A stretch of 64,000 nt of DNA from Macrosoma leucophasiata (GCA_036365455.1 JAWQUS010000027.1:15426501-15490500); one strand, 5' to 3'; positions 1-10,137 are shown, numbered from the stretch's first letter. Numbers and translations are program-made. The notes: generated by a model from the letters alone, not told the origin.

Positions 1-244
1 AGCGTGTGATGTGTAAGTACCATTATTAAGTAGATTACCTATTTGTATTGAATATTTACCATAAACGCCAATAGTTTATATTTGCGGGATAAAAGCACTA
101 TAAAACTCATGCAAAATTTTACTCATGTCACCCGTCATTCTTCAATTGGTTGTGATAGTATTGAAATATGTTGTTAAAATTGACATATAGGTACCTAGCT
201 TTAATCTGAACCGGAGAAATGTATGATAGTTCACATTATTTATA

Positions 245-387
245 CCTGGGTTGCACCAAGATATTTGTTAAAGTTAAAGTTATTGTAATGTTTCACATCC
301 TTCTCTAACTTTATCAGATTTTTTTATGTTAGAGAACGATGTGAAATGTTACAATAACTTTAACAAACATCGTGGTGCAACCCAGCC
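245..387. repeat. Palindromic MITE (CCTGGGTTGCACCA family)
   Basis: Seen: the left end begins CCTGGGTTGCACCA and continues with TTAAAGTTAAAGTTATTG; the right end is its inverted complement, so the whole element folds on itself. The same element recurs at 13903-14170 and 25107-25256. Better-preserved copies are flanked by TTA or TAA. A 3-bp TWA target duplication is typical of PIF/Harbinger-type MITEs, so that class is inferred. No coding capacity. Confidence 0.75.
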
Positions 388-389
388 TA

Positions 390-975
390 ACTCTGGCGCT
401 TCTAGTGTTGTATTGCGAATAAATGATAGGTAATGTTTGAAGTTGCATGGATAATGAGAAGTTTGTTTGCTACACATCAAGCCTCTTGCTCCGGGGGTAT
501 AATGCAATATATGTATTAATAATTTTAATTTTTGAGTTGATATCTGTATGCTACAGTCGTCATTAAACATATCTGAAAACTATATGCTTGATTGCCACCA
601 TCGTAACATAAAAACAAATACAACGGATAGTCTTAATTATTTATTTCCAGAGTAGTTAAAAATACAAGGAGGTATCCCAATTGGATAAAAATCGTTTAGG
701 CTAAGAGTTATCAATAGGTCTGTTCTTTTCATCAGTAAGTTATTTTCAACCGTGTGTTTTTTATTAACCGTGGATACAAAATACAGTGGTGTCCTCATAT
801 TTCCAAATTTATAGACTAAGCTCGAAAAGATACAATCCTTAACTGACGTTGAGACGGCTCGCTTGGTTTATTGTAGCTATTTTGCTATGGGGACATACAA
901 AATTCCATAAGACATTTTTTACTAGTGGTAGAGTGCCAATGTAGGGACTCCAGGCCGTAGATACCCTGGTAATGG
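390..975. other. No feature recognised
   Basis: AT-rich sequence without an ORF, tRNA fold or repeat that I recognise. It would lie in the first intron of receptor copy A if that gene's first exon is left of the window. Confidence 0.5.
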
Positions 976-977
976 TA

Positions 978-1203
978 GTGGTCAACACTGCCATGCCATA
1001 CCTTACCGGAACACGATATTTCCGGTAAGGTATGGCCTCGTATTAAATATCACAGAGACATTAAACAACTAAGGTCTCAAGGGTGGCAAAGCATCTGCAT
1101 TTTGACCTCTGGTTTTTGTGTAGATGTCTATAGGTTGGAGTTATCACTTAACATCAATGTGAACTGAATGCTTATTTGCCACCTTCATTTCATAAAAAAA
1201 CAC
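978..1203 (+). repeat. SINE-B, 5'-truncated copy
   Basis: Matches the right two thirds of the roughly 290-bp SINE-like family called SINE-B here: GGAACACGATA, CATCTGCATTTTGACCTC, ACATCAATGTGAACTG and a terminal A-run (better copies at 25912, 26268 and 20799). It contains an unusual 17-bp inverted repeat (995-1011 / 1020-1036) absent from the other copies. Confidence 0.8.
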
Positions 1204-1209
1204 CCCACC

Positions 1210-2200
1210 GACGTCTACACTATTTTTGTATTGCAAAAGAAAGCTGTGCATGTTATTTGCAGCCTAAGTCGGAGAGTGTCTCTGAAAGATATATTTAGGA
1301 AAATAAATATGTTGACTATAAAGTCTTAGGAATCGGCGTACATGTATGAAGAGAATGACGTGCATGATAGAATAAAATAGAAAACGTTTTATTTATAAGA
1401 ACAACAAACAACAATAGATACACCATTTTATTATATGATCTCAGTGTTAGTATATAGGTACATTGTGATCATATTCAAACACAGTAATTTTAAAGTCATT
1501 ACAAATCGGTCTCCAACTCAGCATTATGCTGATCTAGAGATCAGCGCTGGTCTTCCGTTAGAACTCTACAATCTCTAACTTTATAAATTGTACACCACAG
1601 TCAAAATGCGTGGCTTTAGCCGTTTTGCTGCCAGCACGTGTATATTAGGTACCTGTAAGTTCAACAGTGTGTTATAATATGTTACTTGTTAGATAATTTC
1701 ACGGAAACTTATTTAATTAGATTCACCTTTTCATCAGTATTCAAACTCTAAATTAGAGGAAAATTATAATTATTAACCTACATGGTACCTAAAGTTCAAT
1801 ATTAATGAACGTGAAATTAATTATTACTTGATGCGTCATTTCTTGACAAACAATCATAAACTCAGTAATAAATTTTTTTTTGATTTAATGTTCTTCGATA
1901 TATTATTATGGAAGAGCTTAACATTGTTAATTGTTTTATCCACTCAAATTCCAGCTATTTATTATTTGAGTAAACAAGCGTTCAACAATGTTTAAAAATA
2001 AAAGATAATGTGGCAAGAATAATTGCGCCACTTTACCACTAAACTACAAAGTTTACTTACAAAGGTTACTTCGGTAGCTTAGTGCAAACGCGGCTGGAAG
2101 CGAAATCGAATTTTCTTGTATATTTTTTCTTTAATTACTAGATTTACTTGCATGTGTTATTGCGAAAAATATTACAATTCAATTCAACAATGATCGGTGT
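1210..2200. other. AT-rich spacer with one LINE scrap
   Basis: At 1318-1372 there is a short + strand piece (GTCTTAGGAATCGGCGT) of the LINE 3' family seen whole at 33059-33206. The rest shows no supported feature. Confidence 0.5.
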
Positions 2201-2204
2201 CATT

Positions 2205-2275
2205 AGACTGCCAGCGCGATGGCATCTCTCCTGGTGTTGCAAATATTCAAAGGCGACGGTGGTTAGGTGATCCAT
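2205..2275 (+). repeat. LINE 3'-end fragment (GGCAACTCC type)
   Basis: Degraded copy of the tail CTGGCAGCGCGTTGGCAACT...CTCCTGGTGTTGCAAAT seen better at 8569, 16815 and 45368. At 16540-16945 this tail is the C-terminal coding end of a non-LTR retrotransposon. Confidence 0.6.
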
Positions 2276-2479
2276 TGAAAAAAACGGAAGCGCTCATGCT
2301 CCAGCTGCTGGCGTAGATCGTAAGCGATCTACTCGGTTAAGCAATACGGGCGCGGTCGCGTGTGTGATGGGTGACGCTAGTGGCAAATTAAAATGCGCGT
2401 TTCCGTGTTTTGGAGGGCACGTTAAGCCGTCGGTACGGGTTGCTATCGATAGATAGCAGTCGTTAAACCTTGTCGGAGG

Positions 2480-2642
2480 CCTTATGGGCGATTTGAAAAC
2501 ATTCGACAGCGGGTTGGCCACTAAACCACCTGCCAATCTGCATTGGAGCAGCGTGGTGGAGTAAGCTCCAGGCCTCCTCCCAAAAAGGGGAGAAACTCGT
2601 GCCCAGCAGTGGGACGTATAATGGGTTGCTATTATTAAATGA
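2480..2642 (+). repeat. 3' end of a lepidopteran LINE
   Basis: Contains GTGGAGTAAGCTCC and GCCCAGCAGTGGGACGTATA followed by ATTATTA, the familiar tail of an RTE/R-type non-LTR retrotransposon abundant in moth genomes. Only the end is present, as expected for 5'-truncated insertion. The clade is from memory, not a search. Confidence 0.6.
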
Positions 2643-2859
2643 AAAAAAGGCCAAAGGGGAAGATTTCAAAACAAAGATGGAATGATTTAAATGACTATGA
2701 AAGAGGAATATTAAGGTACGATTCCGAACCCCGCTGCAACCATATTTCTCGATTTTCTATTGCGTTGCTGCCGCGACATTGTCGCGTGGCTCGGAATGTT
2801 ATCTTGTATAACGTTATCTATACTTATAATAAAACTGTAGAAATGTAAATTCTGTACAT

Positions 2860-3068
2860 TGTAAATATTGAAAAAAATAAATACCATAAAAATAAATAGA
2901 ATTTGAGTGTCTCCGATTTTGACGGGACTTTCACTGACAGATAGCTGATGTAATAAGGAGTAACTTAGGCTAATTTTAGACTAGCTGCGCCCACGACATC
3001 GTCTGGGTAGATACTGAACAATCATATTTTTTTCTCACGTGGAAAAAGTGGCGGGCTCAGCTAGTAGA
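2860..3068 (-). repeat. Interspersed repeat (GCCCACGACATCGTC family)
   Basis: Inverted copy of the repeat seen forward at 56266 and 61436: shared segments include TATGATTGTTCAGTATCTAC and CCCGTCAAAATCGGAGACAC on the minus strand. This repeat is common in Lepidoptera. No ORF. Confidence 0.8.
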
Positions 3069-3233
3069 GAATATAATAATATGGAGACCAGTAGTGCAGC
3101 GGCAGCACTGCTGCGTGGAGCGGAGTTCGGAATCGTACCTTAAATTAATGCATAAAATATATGAATACAGTAGAAATCGAGTGTTCGACATTAAACATTT
3201 TTAAATCCTAAAAGGTTCACTTTGTTGAAGTAG

Positions 3234-3394
3234 GTGAATGACAAAGAATGTCCCATATTTTACATAATTACTTTGACATTAATCAACGTATCAGTTGTTA
3301 TTCGCTTTAATTTTATATTTGTAATTTGACCTATCACAAGCAAATTCTATTATTTCCAAGTGATTAAATGAATTTTTGAGTTTAGAGTTTGAGT
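3234..3394 (+). repeat. 5'-truncated copy of the 34-38.7 kb LINE (3' UTR only)
   Basis: Nearly the same as the last part of the 3' UTR of the retrotransposon ending at 38677: GAATGTCCCATATTTT, ATTAATCAACGTATCAG, then CAAGTGATTAAATGAATTTT and a TTTGAG repeat. The TTTGAG-type 3' end instead of poly(A) defines the end of this LINE family. Confidence 0.9.
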
Positions 3395-3794
3395 TAGGTA
3401 TGTTAACTCGCTACCTGTCTGCCAATAAGAACTCTTTTCCTGTGAACGTGTTATTTGATATTAACTTCGAGGCGAGATCTCTTGTTGAAGTTGATATTAA
3501 ACTTCACTACTCAAATCTTCATCCTCAGGCATTGTGACAATATTTTAAAATATCGTACCTACTACGTAGCTACCTACGGTACAATTTATGTGTAAGTTTT
3601 TTTCAATATAACAGTGCAAGCCTTTGATAATGGTAGAAAGTAAAAAAAAAAACTAGAACTGGATGAAAGCCATTAGAAAAATAAACTATGGAACCTTATC
3701 GAAAATAGTTAAATGGCAATAATGTCGGTAATCAAAAATGCACAGCTTCTGTATTTGCACGTTTTTGTCATAACCTCAAAATTTACGCGAAAAA

Positions 3795-4060
3795 TACACA
3801 CTGTCGGGAGGGGGGGGGGGCGCCGGCGGGGTCACCGGCAGCTGAGGACGGAGTGAAGAGCCGATGACACACCCGTACACCTCTTACCCAGCTATCTCCA
3901 TACAGCAGCGAGTAGCGGGCAGAGCTAAACATCTGTGCCCTCCATGTCGGCGGTGTGGAGTCACCTACTGGTTACTAGTCCCTCGCCGCGACAAGGCGGG
4001 AACCCTCGGGTGATAGAAGGAAGGGTTTGGTGGGAGATAACGGCCTCACGTTGAAATATC
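3795..4060. other. Unidentified GC-rich segment beginning with a G-run
   Basis: A run of about a dozen G, then GCGCCGGCGGGGTCACC and about 240 bases much richer in GC than the surroundings. No ORF or tRNA boxes. It does not match any other repeat in the window. It could be part of a retroelement or a 5' flanking island; I cannot tell. Confidence 0.4.
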
Positions 4061-4204
4061 TTTTATGTGGTAATGCTTAATCTTCTATGTTCAACCTAGG
4101 GTCAAATATTTGCTATAGCCTGGAATGGGGTGTTATTAACATATCCAAGTCTATAAGAGTTAAATTATTTAATAATCATATTTAATACGATTTTATGTCT
4201 ACAG

Positions 4205-4403
4205 GGATCTTTGCAGCGAGCGTTGGCCGAACGCGTTGCAGAGTGAACAGTATACGTGCGCGTTGCTGACTCTGCAGTTTGCGCTACCGCTCAGTGCGCT
4301 AGTGTGCACATACGCTCGGATCGCTTACGTGGTGTGGGGCGTGCGGCCGCCTGGCGAGGCGCAGAGCGTCCGTGATTCAAGGATGCAACATTCGAAACGA
4401 AAG
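4205..4403 (+). CDS. RYa-R: RYamide-type receptor copy A, TM5 / third-loop exon
   Basis: Copy A of an NPY-like neuropeptide GPCR. This 199-nt exon follows a TCTACAG acceptor, starts with one base completing a split codon (as in copy B) and ends with AAG before GTGAAC. It encodes the end of extracellular loop 2 with its cysteine (LCSERW), TM5 (TLQFALPLSALVCTYARIAY) and intracellular loop 3 with RPPGEAQS, RDSRM and SKRK. The RPPGEA..RD.RM..SKRK pattern is that of the insect RYamide receptor (NepYr). The exon is the same length as its counterpart at 54299-54497 and 72% identical to it in DNA. The exon for the N-terminus through TM4 is not in the window upstream, so copy A is 5'-incomplete here: either exon 1 lies left of position 1 or it is missing. 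A related leucokinin-type receptor is the nearest alternative, less likely. Confidence 0.85.
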
Positions 4404-4544
4404 GTGAACCATATACATATTTACTATGTTCAAGGCACTGATGTAGATACGCACTGCTTATGTGCTTCTTGATGTGCCTCTCCGACTAGCGAAAGTTGGC
4501 AATTTGGCATATTCTTCCTGATTTATGTCCACTTCCAGACACAT

Positions 4545-4700
4545 AGGTAACCAATATTTTTTTCTTCCACCTACACGGGTTTAGTATTCCTGAGGCCTCA
4601 GCTGATATACTTCGGTACCGGAAATTATAGGACCGTCCATTTCCACCTGATCAAAACCACATAGATCTGAACAATCCATCATAGGCGTCGGGTCTTGTCG
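4545..4700 (-). repeat. Degraded SINE-B
   Basis: Reverse-oriented relic: CTGAGGCCTCAG, CGGTACCGGAAATTA and CCATTTCCACCTGA resemble the middle of SINE-B copies. Ends are lost. Confidence 0.55.
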
Positions 4701-4965
4701 ACCACATCGCCCTTTAGTGGAGAAGAATTCTTCCGCTAATGCAGCCAGTCAACCGAAAAATTTGGTTTCAAACCATTCCTTGGTAGTAAGTACATATAAC
4801 AACGCGAGATGAGCAGCAGTGTCCCGCAATAAAACTACTGCAACTGCAATCGCCAATCCACCTACTAAGCGTGGTGATTATAGCATTTTTCTCCCCTTAT
4901 GACGCATAACACTGTTGTGGGCGGTTTTGTCCAGCACTGGACGTTTAGAGTGATGAATCCATCAT
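4700..4965 (-). repeat. Dispersed repeat (CACTAGCGGAAGAATTC family)
   Basis: Related to segments at 13700, 42055, 47615 and 58400: shared motifs are GGAGAAGAATTCTTCC, AACCGAA...TTTGG near TCAAACCATTCC, and AACGCGAGATGAGCAGCAG. Probably the non-coding part of a transposable element; class unknown. Confidence 0.5.
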
Positions 4966-5442
4966 AATTAGCTGCATCAACTTGTACCTTTCAGTTTCAG
5001 TACATGTCCAAGGTAGACAAATTTTCCTTTTCGGACGGTTTGTAAAAGGAGTCAAATCTGTTTTACACATCAAAGAAACTCCTACTTTTTGAGTCCAGTT
5101 TACAGCCAACCAAGAAGCTTACAGGTAAAAACTGCGAATATTTGTCTTCACTTCCGCATTTCGCATGCTTCTACACTCCTGAGGTCTTTTTTTATCGTCC
5201 AAGCCTCACATCCGTATAACCACAGATTAGATAAACGTATAACAACTGTACATCATTCGCGTACACAGATTATACGACAAAGGCTATACTCCTGGTTTCG
5301 TACCAATATACTCTAATAAGCTTATATTCTCCTCATTTGAAGAAACTGGTAGAATCGTTATCTTTTTAATACAATCCGAGTAACAGCGGCCTTGAGCCAG
5401 TTTGAGTATGAGCGTGAGCGTGGCTTAGTACATTGTTGGCAA

Positions 5443-5526
5443 TGACCGTTGTTGTGCACGTATGCTCCAATCGCTTACGTGATGTGGGGTGTCTGTGATT
5501 CGTGGATGCAACATTCAAAACGAAAA
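5443..5526 (+). pseudogene. Broken duplicate of the receptor TM5 exon
   Basis: TGCACGTATGCTCCAATCGC to AAACGAAAAG|TAAG repeats the 3' half of the exon at 4205-4403, about 1.1 kb downstream of it in the same orientation. Relative to that exon it lacks exactly 27 nt, i.e. nine codons of the third intracellular loop (VRPPGEAQS), in frame, and keeps a good donor (AAA|GTAAGA). Upstream the frame meets TGA at 5443-5445 and similarity fades, so no acceptor or full TM5 can be built. I regard it as a pseudo-exon inside intron 2 of copy A. Confidence 0.75.
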
Positions 5527-5551
5527 GTAAGATAAATATTTATAAATGTAT

Positions 5552-5697
5552 GTATGTACCTATGTATTTTCACGCAAGGTCGCTAACGGGGTAGGCTGAG
5601 AGTGTGGAGCGCCAGATGTCCCGGTCCTGACACACCTCCCGTGCCTCATCTACATTCATCATGCATACATGCACGCCGATTCCTAAGACTTTATTAA
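5552..5697 (-). repeat. LINE 3'-end fragment (YPVRD family)
   Basis: Minus-strand copy of the segment at 33059-33206: AGTCTTAGGAATCGGCGTGC, GAGGCACGGGAGGTGTG, and CGCTCCACACTCTCAGCCTA. In the + copy this encodes the C-terminal tail of a LINE reverse transcriptase. Confidence 0.8.
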
Positions 5698-5888
5698 TGT
5701 AACTGCTATTTATGCACAGAAGTTTTGTTTAGGAATGCTGTATGAAATAACGCGTTGTTGTATTTAAATCCGGGGCACTTTATGTTTTTTGAGTAAAAAA
5801 AGTTTAGCAACTAAGTTCAGACTGTTGCTTTTATCTATCGGTGTGCGTGCGCCTCGGTAATTTTTTTTTCCAATCGCGCCAAAATATT

Positions 5889-5943
5889 TGCAACTTTGAT
5901 AAGCTCGCGTCTGTGTGGCCGTTGCCAGCTTATCGAAGTTGCA
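5889..5943. repeat. Imperfect 17-bp inverted repeat
   Basis: TGCAACTTTGATAAGCT and its inverted complement are separated by 21 bases, with one mismatch. No mobile-element ends are evident. Confidence 0.7.
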
Positions 5944-5984
5944 CATCTTTAGTTAAAATACCAGTTCAGTAAAAATTAGTTGCA

Positions 5985-6240
5985 CCATTTGAAAATTGTT
6001 AAATGACATCAAAACTTTACCTGGCCGATCTGCGCAGGTTAATGTTAAAGTTAACCTCAAGTTTATCTGTCAAATGATAAGGAAATGTGTCAAAATTGAT
6101 AACTTTAACTATGCCAAAAAATACGCTGGTGCGACGCATTTCGCAGTCAAAGCTTAAGTAAATGATACCTTTACCTATTGATAAAATTTGACAAGAACTT
6201 TAACTTTAACAAATGATTTCGTGTACCGTAACAGAACCTA
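5985..6240. repeat. Degenerate MITE-like repeat
   Basis: Begins TTAGTTGCACCATTT and contains TTAACTATGCC with GCTGGTGCGACGCAT, inverted relatives of each other, plus AACTTTAACTTTAACAAATG. Related in composition to the palindromic MITE at 25107 but too decayed to align fully. Confidence 0.5.
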
Positions 6241-6976
6241 AGTAGAGAACAGGGTTAACATTTATTGTATATATCCCAGCAGACTTGAGTTACTCACGAG
6301 CCACGCTTTATCTATGTTTTTCAGACAGAGTAAAGACTCGTTAAACCGTAATGCAGTTTACAAGGTCTTATAAAATATTAAAGCTATGAAAACAACCAGC
6401 CGTTTAAGTGAGAGACAACATTTTTTCTTCTTTAAATAAGGTGTGATTGTCCTTAATACAGAAAAAAATATTTGTGCATGTCTATGGTGATCATCAAGTT
6501 GGTGTTTTCAATTTGATTTATGTGTATGTTTACATTTTTAACAGATGATAGAGCTCCAGTACCGGATCTCGAGGAAGTATAAGTACACCATCGCCTTATC
6601 TAATCTTCTTGCCAATAAAGCCTGTAGAGGCTATTGTGATCACTTACTTTGAAGTGAACTGTTTGTTTGTGTTGTTCGCTCTTAAAAATCACAATCATTA
6701 CCTTTTTTGTTCTCTATATCTCGTTAGTTTTTGTTGTATAAGGCATTTAAAAACATTTTCCAGTTCAGTATTTATTTACAAGTGACAGTAAACAACGTTG
6801 CTATGTAACATATATAATCATCTTATTCTATATTTAACATCTAAGCAGGTACTGTACCATGTAGGTACTATACTACATTTTTAGATAAAAAATACATCTG
6901 TGTCTTCCCGTCGATGGATTATGACTAACATAAATCAAAATTTGATATAAAATCTGATGAAATTTTTATGTTGCAG
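6240..6976. other. Intron sequence of copy A, nothing else recognised
   Basis: Right part of the 2.57-kb intron between the TM5 and TM6 exons. AT-rich, no recognised repeat. Confidence 0.5.
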
Positions 6977-7045
6977 ATGATTAAAATGATGGTGACTGTT
7001 GTAGCAGTGTTTACTATCTGTTGGCTACCACTCAACGTTTTTATC
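6977..7045 (+). CDS. RYa-R: RYamide-type receptor copy A, TM6 exon
   Basis: A 69-nt, phase-0 exon between ATGTTGCAG and GTAAGT. It encodes MIKMMVTVVAVFTICWLPLN then VFI: the start of TM6 with the class-A CWLP motif. Same length and phase as the copy B exon at 53704-53772, 77% identical in DNA. Copy A has a consensus GT donor here, whereas copy B has GC. Confidence 0.88.
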
Positions 7046-7639
7046 GTAAGTTACCTTCCAAATCGTTAAAATTTAATAGCCCATTTACACAACAGTAAAC
7101 AGATTAGTGTGTATACACCCACGAATGCAAAAATCTACGGACGACGAATGATCAATCGATACAAAAATATTGCAATGTAGACTCTATTACCGTCGAGTAA
7201 AACCTTCAAATATATAGTTTGATCTATCGCTAACTTTACCAACAGAATTCGTTTTAGCAGTTTTTTCAATGTTATTGTTAGTTGATTTTGTTGTTAAAAC
7301 ATTTTTCATCAATGAACAAACATAACGGTCAAGGGAAACATCGACGGGAAATCATAATTTCTGCAGTCGTATTGTTTTCGTCAGTCTGTAGTCTTTAGTA
7401 TATTACAGTCCGCAGCAACTAGCAAGATATATTCGATATCGACCTTAGGAAAGACACTTCGGCTATTTTCGGCTCTGTAGAGCGTTATCTCCTTCGCACA
7501 TTACATACCTCATATTGTTATACTCGTATAATTATTCCATAGTTCCAGAGACGTATCTTGCAATCCGTGCATCTCATATTCTAATTCCGGTATCGGCTTA
7601 GAAAGTGTTTTATTTTTATATTAATAATAATATTCTCAG

Positions 7640-7798
7640 ATGCTATGGACCGCCCATTCGGATGATGCTGAATGGGGCGAGTGGCCCGGCATGTCGTACG
7701 TGTGGTTTGCGAGCCACTGGTTGGCCATGTCTCACTCCTGCTATAACCCCATCATCTACAGCTACATGAACGTCAAATATCGACGCGGCTTCAAACAG
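7640..7798 (+). CDS. RYa-R: RYamide-type receptor copy A, TM7 exon
   Basis: A 159-nt, phase-0 exon between TATTCTCAG and GTATAT. It encodes extracellular loop 3 (acidic, ending EWPGMSYVW), TM7 (WFASHWLAMSHSCYNPIIY, containing NPxxY) and the start of helix 8 (NVKYRRGFKQ). From TGGCCC at 7682 to the exon end (117 nt) it differs from copy B by three synonymous bases, while the first 42 nt differ at about 17 positions. This sharp switch suggests gene conversion. Confidence 0.9.
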
Positions 7799-7837
7799 GT
7801 ATATAATATTGTTATCATAAAATTATCAATATCGATA

Positions 7838-7945
7838 AGTTATAGAGCAACACGGCCACCGGTCGTGGCGGCCCGGAGGAGAGTAGACATATGCAGGCTT
7901 TCCCCTCTGTCAAAGTACAAGACCAAATGGTCCTATGCCGCGCGC
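7838..7945 (+). repeat. Half of the GC-rich TIR element
   Basis: Left terminal region (ATAGAGCAACACGGCCACCG to AAATGGTCCTATG) of the family seen with both ends at 39370-39680. No right end follows. Confidence 0.75.
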
Positions 7946-8096
7946 GTTATCTGCTCATCCTCGCACCGCGGGCGACGCGTTTTCAATGGGTGATCCGCAT
8001 TGATATACAAAATTTGTATATCAATGGTTATCCGTCATAATTTGTCTGCAGCCGCCGCGCCGCTATGGGTAGTACGTTAATATTCTATTCGTTATA

Positions 8097-8335
8097 CGCT
8101 ATTGGGATTTTTCCTTTTTCTAAATGCCACTCTCGGAGTTTGGTAATGTGCCTGGAGATGTCAATAGGTAAGCTACATGTAACATGGACCAAAACGTAAC
8201 CTGAGAATTATGGGTGTTCGAATATACCTATGCTTGAATAAAATAATGTAATGTGTTATTAAACTGTATGTTTGAATGCATTCATTTATGCCTGTCTACC
8301 CCTTCAGGGAATACAAGCTTGAATATACGCTGTAA
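8097..8335 (+). repeat. SINE-A, 5'-truncated and diverged
   Basis: Contains CTATTGGGATTTTTCC, GGTAATGTGCCTGGAGATGT and CTACCCCTTCAGGGAATACA of the tRNA-derived SINE-A family (complete at 8898-9203), without the tRNA-like head. Confidence 0.75.
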
Positions 8336-8447
8336 TATTATTTTTTTTAAAGAATGCGCGTCCTATTGCGAATTATAACATGACTTGATAAAAAATTATA
8401 TATTTATATAGTTCATATCCAAATTAAAATTTGATTACATGCTTCAG

Positions 8448-8529
8448 ATACTGTGCAGTCTGTTGTGCATCAATATTAATGAATCGGGTCGTCACCGCTC
8501 CAGTGTTTGCGAGGGATTGCCGATGTCAG
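8448..8529 (+). CDS. RYa-R: RYamide-type receptor copy A, proximal C-tail exon
   Basis: An 82-nt exon between GCTTCAG and GTAATAAC. Read in phase 0 from the TM7 exon it encodes ILCSLLCINI then NESGRHRSSVCEGLPMS and one base of the next codon. It is supported by copy B, whose exon at 50179-50266 ends HRSSACDGMPMS in the same phase. The cysteines after helix 8 could be palmitoylated (inference). Two codons shorter than the copy B exon. Confidence 0.82.
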
Positions 8530-8568
8530 GTAATAACGCTTATTAGTTCGCAACGTTTTCCTTCAGGG

Positions 8569-8690
8569 CTGGCAGCGCGTTGGCAACTCCCCTGGTGTTA
8601 CAAATGTTTATAAGCGACGGTGACCACTTTCCATCAGGTGGCCCGTTTGCTTGTCTGTCAATATTCAGACATAAAAAAAATGTATTTAAT
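8569..8690 (+). repeat. LINE 3'-end fragment (GGCAACTCC type)
   Basis: GGCTGGCAGCGCGTTGGCAA, CCATCAGGTGGCCCGTTTGC and an A-run. Severely 5'-truncated copy of the element whose C-terminal coding sequence is visible at 16540-16945. Confidence 0.85.
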
Positions 8691-8886
8691 TCTTCACAAT
8701 GTTTGGATGAATATTAATTATTATTGGTCTACGTGACCTCCGTAATAATTATAGCTGGAACAGCAGTAACGGTTCCTTGTGTAAAATAGGATTTAGTACA
8801 AGAATTGTAATTTGTGTCGTCTTTTTATCTCCAATCTTCATGGGCATAGCTAGAAATATTTCCGCATTATAAATAAATATGTAAAG

Positions 8887-9214
8887 CGATATTTGAACTG
8901 CCTCGGTAGCCTAGTGGTAGCAGGCCACTACTACTACGCTGAGGTCCTGGGTTCGATTCCCGGGTAGGGGGTTATCAGAGATAATGGTGAAAAAGCCTTT
9001 GTCTCTGGTTCTATTGGGATTTTTCCATTTTCTGGAAATTTCCCAGTACCTCAAAGTTTGGTAATGTGCCCGGAGATGTCAACAGGCTCGCCACCTGTTA
9101 CATGGGCCAAAACGTAACCGGCGAATCGTGGGTGTTTGCATGTATGCATGAATGCATGCATTTACCTCTGCCTACCCCTTCGGGGATTACAGGCGTGAAG
9201 TTACGATATTTGAA
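8887..9214 (+). mobile_element. SINE-A, full-length, with 11-bp target duplication
   Basis: The element proper is 8898-9203 (306 bp), flanked by the direct repeat CGATATTTGAA (8887-8897 and 9204-9214). Its 5' end is tRNA-like: CTGCCTCGGTAGCCTAGTGG carries an A box and GGGTTCGATTCCCGGG a B box, giving an internal pol III promoter. The body contains TTGGGATTTTTCC and GGTAATGTGCCCGGAGATGT, and the end is GGATTACAGGCGTGAAGTTA without poly(A). Other copies: 12079, 22431 (-), 50843 (-), 8097, 23056, 18640, 58195 (-). It lies in the last intron of receptor copy A. Confidence 0.92.
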
Positions 9215-9819
9215 CGAATTTCAGCCAAAAATTCTGTGGTAGGCCCGGACCATTCAACTTTTTTAAATTATTTAAAATAAACCTATTTTTTTAAAATAAC
9301 GGGCATTTTTTATATTTTCTAAATAATATTTCTGAGCTGTTTTACCGTTTACCTACCATTGTTCATTTTTTCTGTACAAATCATTGTATGGAACTTGACA
9401 TGATTTTTTATATTCTTCTCGCGTTCCTTTGTCACAAAACCACGAGAACTCGGGAACTTCTTGAACTTTTTCCCAATACTCAATATAAGTTACATGTGAG
9501 AGGAATTCTCAAATAAAACTTAGGTACACAATGTGTCACGGTCGGGAAAATACTCCAAATAATACGTAGGCCAAGAATTTGTTGCCAATGTGAATACTGT
9601 CGAACTATCGGAATTTTATTTTGATTCCAGCGACCTTTTCCTTTCTTTGAGCGTAATTTGTACCTACTTACTGGCTTACTTACTTACGCGGGTTGGTATG
9701 TTACAGTAGTTACCGTGACACAATAAAATAATTACAGAAGGTATTTAATAAGCTTCTTGTCCCATTTTTATTGTTCGCAATAACAAATGCGACTTAATTT
9801 AGAACTTAATGAAAAAATG

Positions 9820-9905
9820 GAAAGAAAATTTTGACTTCGGGCAGGAATCGAACCTGTGGATATCCAGTTAACCACTAAGCTTCCGAAGACCCCAACCTGA
9901 GCGTC
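9820..9905 (-). repeat. tRNA-derived SINE fragment
   Basis: On the minus strand: GTCTTCGGAAGCTTAGTGGT then AACTGGATATCCACAGG and GGTTCGATTCC, ending GAAGTCAAAATTTTC. A-box and B-box are present but an anticodon arm is missing, so not a functional tRNA. The 3' part matches the SINE at 44127. Confidence 0.7.
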
Positions 9906-10137
9906 GAGTTTTTCTTTCTGTTTTTTGTTTTAATCGATTTAGGATCGGTGAACCACATCTATTAACGACATCTTAACGATATGGTATAAACTGCAGTCTA
10001 TCATATCGGTTGTATAGCTAAACATTATTTGGATGATTGTACTGAAAAAAAAACGGAACCCTGCATTGTGCGTATTCTGCCACGCACAAGACCGATTTTT
10101 GTTAATAATATTTATTATATAAAACCTTTTTTTATAG

